A stretch of 25,914 nucleotides of DNA from a candidate division BRC1 bacterium ADurb.BinA292 (lineage in GTDB: Bacteria; Sumerlaeota; Sumerlaeia; MVZB01): assembly GCA_002068205.1 (NCBI GenBank), contig MVZB01000011.1, positions 1-25,914 of the forward strand, in the 5' to 3' direction. Under the pieces are notes generated by a model that did no database searches, was not told the origin of the DNA, and saw only the letters and a program-made list of their open reading frames with translations. Positions 22,616 through 25,914 of the stretch are shown here, one piece after another. Both the position numbers and the translations under genes were made by a program. Each line of letters starts with the position of its first letter. The stretch's first letter is position 1.

Positions 22616-23629
22616 ATGATGCTTGCCTACGAAACCCAGATCGCGATTGTCGGCAGCGGGCCGGCGGGGCTGGCCGCCGCGCTGACGCTGGGGCGCGCCG
22701 GCTACGACACGCTGATCCTCGAGCGCGGGCGTTTCGCGCACGGCGTGGCCAACTGGCCGGTCTACATGAAGCTGTTCTCGACGACTGATCTGGTCGAATT
22801 ATGCGGCTATCCGCTCGCGATCCCGGATGAGAAGCCCGACCGGCGCCAGTATCTGCGCTACCTGCAGCGCTTCGCCACCGATCACGGGCTGGCGTTCCAA
22901 CTGCGGCACGAGGTGCGGGGGGTGGAGGGCGAGGACGGGAGGTTCATCGTGCGCGGCGTGGCCGGGGGCGACGTTCCGTTCGAGGCGCGGTGCCAGAAGG
23001 TCGTGCTGGCGACCGGCGCCTACGATCATCCCGCCGCGCTGAATGTGCCGGGCGAGGACCTGCCCAAGGTGAGCCATTACTACACCGAAGTGAATGATTA
23101 CTTCGGGAGGAAGGTGCTGATCGTCGGCGGGCGGCACTCGGCGGCCGAGACTGCGCTGGAGCTGTATCGGGCCGGGGTCGAGGTGACGATCTGCCATCGG
23201 CGCGCCGAGTTCAGCGGCCTGAAATACTGGATCGCCCCCGATCTGGCCAATCGCATCAAGGAGGGGGGGATCCGGGCGATCATGCCGGCGCATGTCCGCG
23301 AGATCCGGCCCGATTCGGTCGTGATCCAGCACGAGACGGAGGGCCCGCTGGAGATCGAGAACGATGCCGTGCTGGCGCTGACCGGATACCACCCCGATCC
23401 GGAGTTCCTGGGGCGGCTGACCCTGCCGGTGGACGAGGAGCGCAAGCAGCCGGTGTTTGACCCCCGGACGTTTGAGAGCCCGCGGCCGGGGATTTACATG
23501 ATCGGCGTGATGCTGGCCGGCAACATCAGCGGGGCGATATTCATTGAGAATTCGCGTTACCACGGCGAGCGGGTGCTGGAGCACCTGCGGCAGCGCGGGT
23601 TCAAGCCGGCGGCCGAGCCGGGTGCATGA
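22616..23629 (+). CDS. ypdA: YpdA-family flavin-dependent disulfide reductase-like protein
   Basis: ATG at 22616 (or 22619) gives 337 residues; the longer frame upstream has no homology-like start. Two nucleotide-binding folds are visible: IVGSGPAGLAAALTLGRAGY at about 11-30 for FAD and IVGGRHSAAETALELYRAGV at about 169-188 for NAD(P)H. Between them are KLFSTTDLVELCGYPLAIPD and ATGAYDHPAALNVPGED, as in YpdA proteins. YpdA reduces bacillithiol disulfide in Firmicutes. There is no CxxC redox pair, in line with YpdA and unlike thioredoxin reductase. The exact low-molecular-weight thiol used by this organism is unknown. Confidence 0.78.
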   Translation: MMLAYETQIAIVGSGPAGLAAALTLGRAGYDTLILERGRFAHGVANWPVYMKLFSTTDLVELCGYPLAIPDEKPDRRQYLRYLQRFATDHGLAFQLRHEVRGVEGEDGRFIVRGVAGGDVPFEARCQKVVLATGAYDHPAALNVPGEDLPKVSHYYTEVNDYFGRKVLIVGGRHSAAETALELYRAGVEVTICHRRAEFSGLKYWIAPDLANRIKEGGIRAIMPAHVREIRPDSVVIQHETEGPLEIENDAVLALTGYHPDPEFLGRLTLPVDEERKQPVFDPRTFESPRPGIYMIGVMLAGNISGAIFIENSRYHGERVLEHLRQRGFKPAAEPGA

Positions 23630-23979
23630 GGGGGCCTCCCTCTGGGGGGAAAGGACATAAGGGACGTAAGGGACGCGAGGGCTGCTGGACGCAGCGGGGT
23701 TTGCGGCCGCTGGCCGGCATAGCTTGTTTGCGTCTTTTTTGCGTTACTGGCATCCCTCCGGGTTGCGGCGCTGTTGAGCGGCCGTTGACCTGTGGTGTCG
23801 CTGCGCTCAACCACCGGCTACGGTCTGGCATCCCTGGGGATGCGGGGGGGTGCTGAGGCGAGATCGAGACCGATTGCGATACCGATACCGAGGGGGCATC
23901 CCGCGGGATCCGGGACAGTGACCGGCGAGGGCGGCGGTCGCACACCGTGACCGATACCGATCAGCGGGCGGATGGCGGC
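23630..23979. other. Repeat-filled intergenic region
   Basis: No gene is supported. The contents in order: an AAGGGACGT tandem array (23651-23681), a repeat unit bounded by two TGGCATCCCT copies (23748-23757 and 23826-23835), a CCGATTGCGATACCGATACC array (about 23870-23891), and ACCGATACCGATCAG (about 23950-23964). The stop codon of the GH172-type gene follows at 23980. Confidence 0.55.
23651..23681 (+). repeat. AAGGGACGT tandem repeat array
   Basis: Three consecutive 8-9-nt units AAGGACAT, AAGGGACGT, AAGGGACGC start 22 nt after the YpdA-like stop codon. Related units occur at 6852-6870 and 6886-6914. Confidence 0.65.
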
Positions 23980-25203
23980 TCAGCCGTTCCAGTTACGCGT
24001 CCAGCGCTGGTAGAGCGACGGGAACTCAGGGAACGGCGCGTGCGGCTCGGTCTGATACCAGTAGGCCGTCGAGGCGATATCGTCGAAACGGGCCAGGAAG
24101 ACCGGACGATCGGGCCAGCCGCCCAGGTTCTGGATCGTGACGCGCAGATCCTGCTTAAACCGGATCGGGTCGGGGATATGCCAGCGATAGAGGGCATGGC
24201 GCGGCACCGCGCCCGGCTCCTTCCACCAGAGCGGGTAGCCGAGGAACGGGGTGGAGAACGTGTCGCCGAAGCCCCATGCGCCGCCGAAGTAATCCTCGGT
24301 TCCCGTGCCGCAGATGGTGGGGTATTCCGAGTCGCCGTCGATGAAGAACTTGATTTCGCCCTCGCCCCACCAGCCATCGGCGGTCTGCTGGAGGGCCATG
24401 AACGTGCCGACATACTGGCCCTGGCCCTTGACGCCGTCGAGGATCGTGTATTCGGGATAGTCCAGGTCGACCACCTTGCGGCGCCACTGCGCATGGAAAT
24501 AAGCCGCCTCGCGCGGCACGGGCGCCAGCTCGTAGGTGATCTGATAGAAGAAGCTGTGAATCGCCTCGGCGCGCTGGTTCTCGATCGTGATGCGGGCCCG
24601 CTCGCGGAACGGCATCGGCCAGTAACAGTTGAACCCGCCGTTGGGATTGACCGCAACCGGGAGCGAATTGAGGTTGTAACGCAGGCCGTGGCCGACGGCG
24701 AAGAAGTCGCCCAGGGGGGCTTCCACCGACGGCGTTTCCTCATTATCCCAGTAAAAACGCAGCACGCAGTCGCGATAGGCTTTCGTGTCGACCGTGATCC
24801 AGATGTGCTGGATCGTGCCGGGACCCTGGATGTCGGCCAGGGTGGTGGTGGCGTGCTGCTCGAGCGTAATGGCGGGCCGGCATTTCCAGCCCTTGCCGAG
24901 GGCGACGTTGTAACTGCCGGGCTCGGCCTGGGCGCCGCCGCCTTTCTCGCCCGTCGGGTTTTCGGCCGAAATCGAACGTGTTTCGGCGTCCGACAGCAGC
25001 GCGATCGAAGATAACCCCAAAAATGATTGCCTGCCGCTCATGGATCCCGATGCCTCCTGTTGCTGAGTTGCGGCGGGATCGTCGCCGTGTCCGGTCATGG
25101 CCAGTCCCGCCAGGATAACGATCATGGCGGCCAGCGCCATCGGCTGGACAAAACGACGGACCGTGGGGCCGCCGCCCGTTTCTTCGTTTCGTGTTCCCTG
25201 CAT
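23980..25203 (-). CDS. Exported DUF2961 / GH172-family glycosidase
   Basis: A 407-residue protein with AGGAG 7 nt before its ATG. A basic N-terminus and hydrophobic segment (about 20-38) predict export or membrane anchoring. The DUF2961 fold is recognisable from RSISAENPTGEKGGG (76-90), LGKGWKCRPAITL, DIQGPGTIQHIWI, and the putative active-site blocks WWGEGEIKFFIDGD (278-291) and GTEDYFGGAW (301-310). Characterised GH172 members act on fructofuranosyl or arabinofuranosyl linkages using two acidic residues; Glu281/283 and Glu303 are the candidates here by inference. It is a single gene with its own promoter, probably for polysaccharide use outside the cytoplasm. Confidence 0.88.
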   Translation of the reverse strand: MQGTRNEETGGGPTVRRFVQPMALAAMIVILAGLAMTGHGDDPAATQQQEASGSMSGRQSFLGLSSIALLSDAETRSISAENPTGEKGGGAQAEPGSYNVALGKGWKCRPAITLEQHATTTLADIQGPGTIQHIWITVDTKAYRDCVLRFYWDNEETPSVEAPLGDFFAVGHGLRYNLNSLPVAVNPNGGFNCYWPMPFRERARITIENQRAEAIHSFFYQITYELAPVPREAAYFHAQWRRKVVDLDYPEYTILDGVKGQGQYVGTFMALQQTADGWWGEGEIKFFIDGDSEYPTICGTGTEDYFGGAWGFGDTFSTPFLGYPLWWKEPGAVPRHALYRWHIPDPIRFKQDLRVTIQNLGGWPDRPVFLARFDDIASTAYWYQTEPHAPFPEFPSLYQRWTRNWNG

Positions 25204-25261
25204 GACCCTGCTCCTGACTTCGAACGTTCACCAACGGCGGTGATCACGTCGTTGACAGAGA

Positions 25262-25289
25262 ATGATAGATGGAATCATCTAAAGATCAA
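25262..25289 (-). promoter_or_regulatory. Promoter of the GH172-type gene
   Basis: TTGATC (25284-25289) and TATCAT (25262-25267) are 16 nt apart on the minus strand. The predicted start is near 25255, about 50 nt before the ATG. A GTGATCAC palindrome at 25240-25247, flanked by AACG and CGTT, lies just inside the transcript and could be an operator. Confidence 0.5.
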
Positions 25290-25381
25290 GGGGTCTTGTG
25301 ATCTGGGAAAAAGATAGGGCTGTGAGGGAGAGTTTTGAAGCGGGGCGAAGCCAGTCGGGAGGGTGGCGTTCCCAGAGAAGT

Positions 25382-25405
25382 CGAGGACGAGAGACGAGGG
25401 ACGAG
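25382..25405 (+). repeat. Diverged CGAGGACGAG-type repeat at the regulator stop
   Basis: The sequence CGAGGACGAGAGACGAGGGA and following CGAG ends one base before the stop codon of the NtrC-family gene (25407-25409). In the sense of that gene it reads CTCGTCCCTCGTCTCTCGTC, like the tract after the ferredoxin-ASKHA gene. Confidence 0.6.
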
Positions 25406-25406
25406 G

Positions 25407-25914
25407 CTAAAGCGAGGGGCGGGGGTGGCCGTTGAGGCCGAGGCGTTTCATTTTGTTATAGATGCTTTTTTCGCTGATCCGGAGGGTGCGGGCGGCTTCG
25501 GCCTTGTTGCCGCGGCAGTGGACGAGCGTCTGCTCGATCGCGAGGCGCTCGACGTCGTCGAGCGACATCCCGCCCAGCCAGTGCTGGGGCTCGGCGGCCG
25601 GGCCGTCGGCGCCGGGGCGTCCCTGGGCCCGGATCTCGAGGGGCAAGTCCTCGGGCATGACGGTGAAGTTTTCGCAGAAGGCGGTGGCGCGCTCGAGGGC
25701 GTTTTCCAGCTCGCGGACATTGCCGGGCCAGTCGTGCGCGAGCAGGGCGCGGCGCGCGCCGTCGCTCAGGCGGCAGGGCCGGGCGCCGCGGTTGCGGGCG
25801 ATCCGCGCGAGGAGGTTGGTCGTCAGCTCCTCCAGATCCTCGCGCCGGTCGCGCAGCGGCGGGATCGTAATCGGCAGGACATTGAGCCGGTAGTAGAGAT
25901 CCTCGCGAAACATC
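25407..25914 (-). CDS. NtrC-family sigma-54-dependent regulator, N-terminal part outside the window
   Basis: The visible 168 codons cover the end of an AAA+ sigma-54 activator. FREDLYYRLNVLPITIPPLR and DRREDLEELTTNLLARIAR are followed by HDWPGNVRELENALERATAF. A Fis-type helix-turn-helix NKAEAARTLRISEKSIYNKM comes near the C-terminus. The Walker motifs, GAFTGA loop and any receiver domain lie beyond the window edge. The ATG at the boundary is internal, not a start. The C-terminus resembles AtoC/ZraR-type response regulators rather than PspF. Confidence 0.92.
   Translation of the reverse strand, partial: MFREDLYYRLNVLPITIPPLRDRREDLEELTTNLLARIARNRGARPCRLSDGARRALLAHDWPGNVRELENALERATAFCENFTVMPEDLPLEIRAQGRPGADGPAAEPQHWLGGMSLDDVERLAIEQTLVHCRGNKAEAARTLRISEKSIYNKMKRLGLNGHPRPSL

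Noticed and set aside
23947..25014. A 355-codon plus-strand frame over the GH172-type gene
   Set aside because: It is antisense to a clear DUF2961 protein that has a ribosome-binding site and promoter; the plus frame shows no domain.

Overview
The window is high-GC bacterial chromosome with short intergenic gaps inside operons and repeat-filled gaps between them. No ribosomal RNA or other taxonomic marker is present beyond ribosomal proteins. The gene set (an LplT-PlsC-acyl-ACP synthetase fusion, a GH172/DUF2961 enzyme with a secretion signal, a reductive-activator-type ASKHA ferredoxin protein, a sigma-54-driven phage-shock operon, abundant intergenic repeats) would fit an uncultured lineage around Planctomycetota, Hydrogenedentota or Sumerlaeota. 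That placement is an impression, not a demonstrated assignment.

Layout. 1-6209 (minus strand) is tuf followed by the S10 ribosomal operon: tuf, rpsJ, rplC, rplD, rplW, rplB, rpsS, rplV, rpsC, rplP, and rpmC cut by the window edge. It is led by a near-consensus sigma-70 promoter at 6556-6583 and a leader of about 340 nt. 6965-11436 (plus) holds the large lysophospholipid transporter/acyltransferase/acyl-ACP synthetase fusion, a YjbQ protein and a MazG-like pyrophosphohydrolase. A 350-bp intergenic cassette of inverted AT-rich repeats around a REP-like element separates these from a membrane-anchored amidase (11787-12590, minus).

13065-16628 is a phage-shock (Psp) envelope-stress locus. A divergent PspF activator gene faces pspA, with a sigma-54 promoter (GG-N10-GC) and a candidate enhancer palindrome between them. 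pspA is followed by a PspB-like protein, a multi-pass membrane protein, a 43-codon orphan fragment resembling the PspB-like C-terminus, and pspC. 16714-18794 encodes two dipeptide/oligopeptide ABC permeases with no binding protein or ATPase nearby. 18963-20600 encodes a ferredoxin-ASKHA protein of the type that reactivates corrinoid proteins, but no corrinoid protein is present. Then come a small unknown protein, a family 2 glycosyltransferase with an unclear start, a YpdA-like flavin disulfide reductase, a secreted GH172-type glycosidase, and the C-terminal part of an NtrC-family sigma-54 activator.

The most unusual non-genic signal is the set of short repeat families in the gaps: a 105-bp REP-like element in two copies, a CGAGAGCCGAGGACGAGGG family, GATACCGAT tandem arrays, AAGGGACGT arrays, and an inverted AT-rich pair. 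Several begin at or within about 25 nt of a stop codon, and the CCTCGTC-type tract keeps the same orientation relative to the upstream gene at three genes. The best candidate for an undescribed arrangement among the genes is the expanded Psp operon with its duplicated pspA initiation region.
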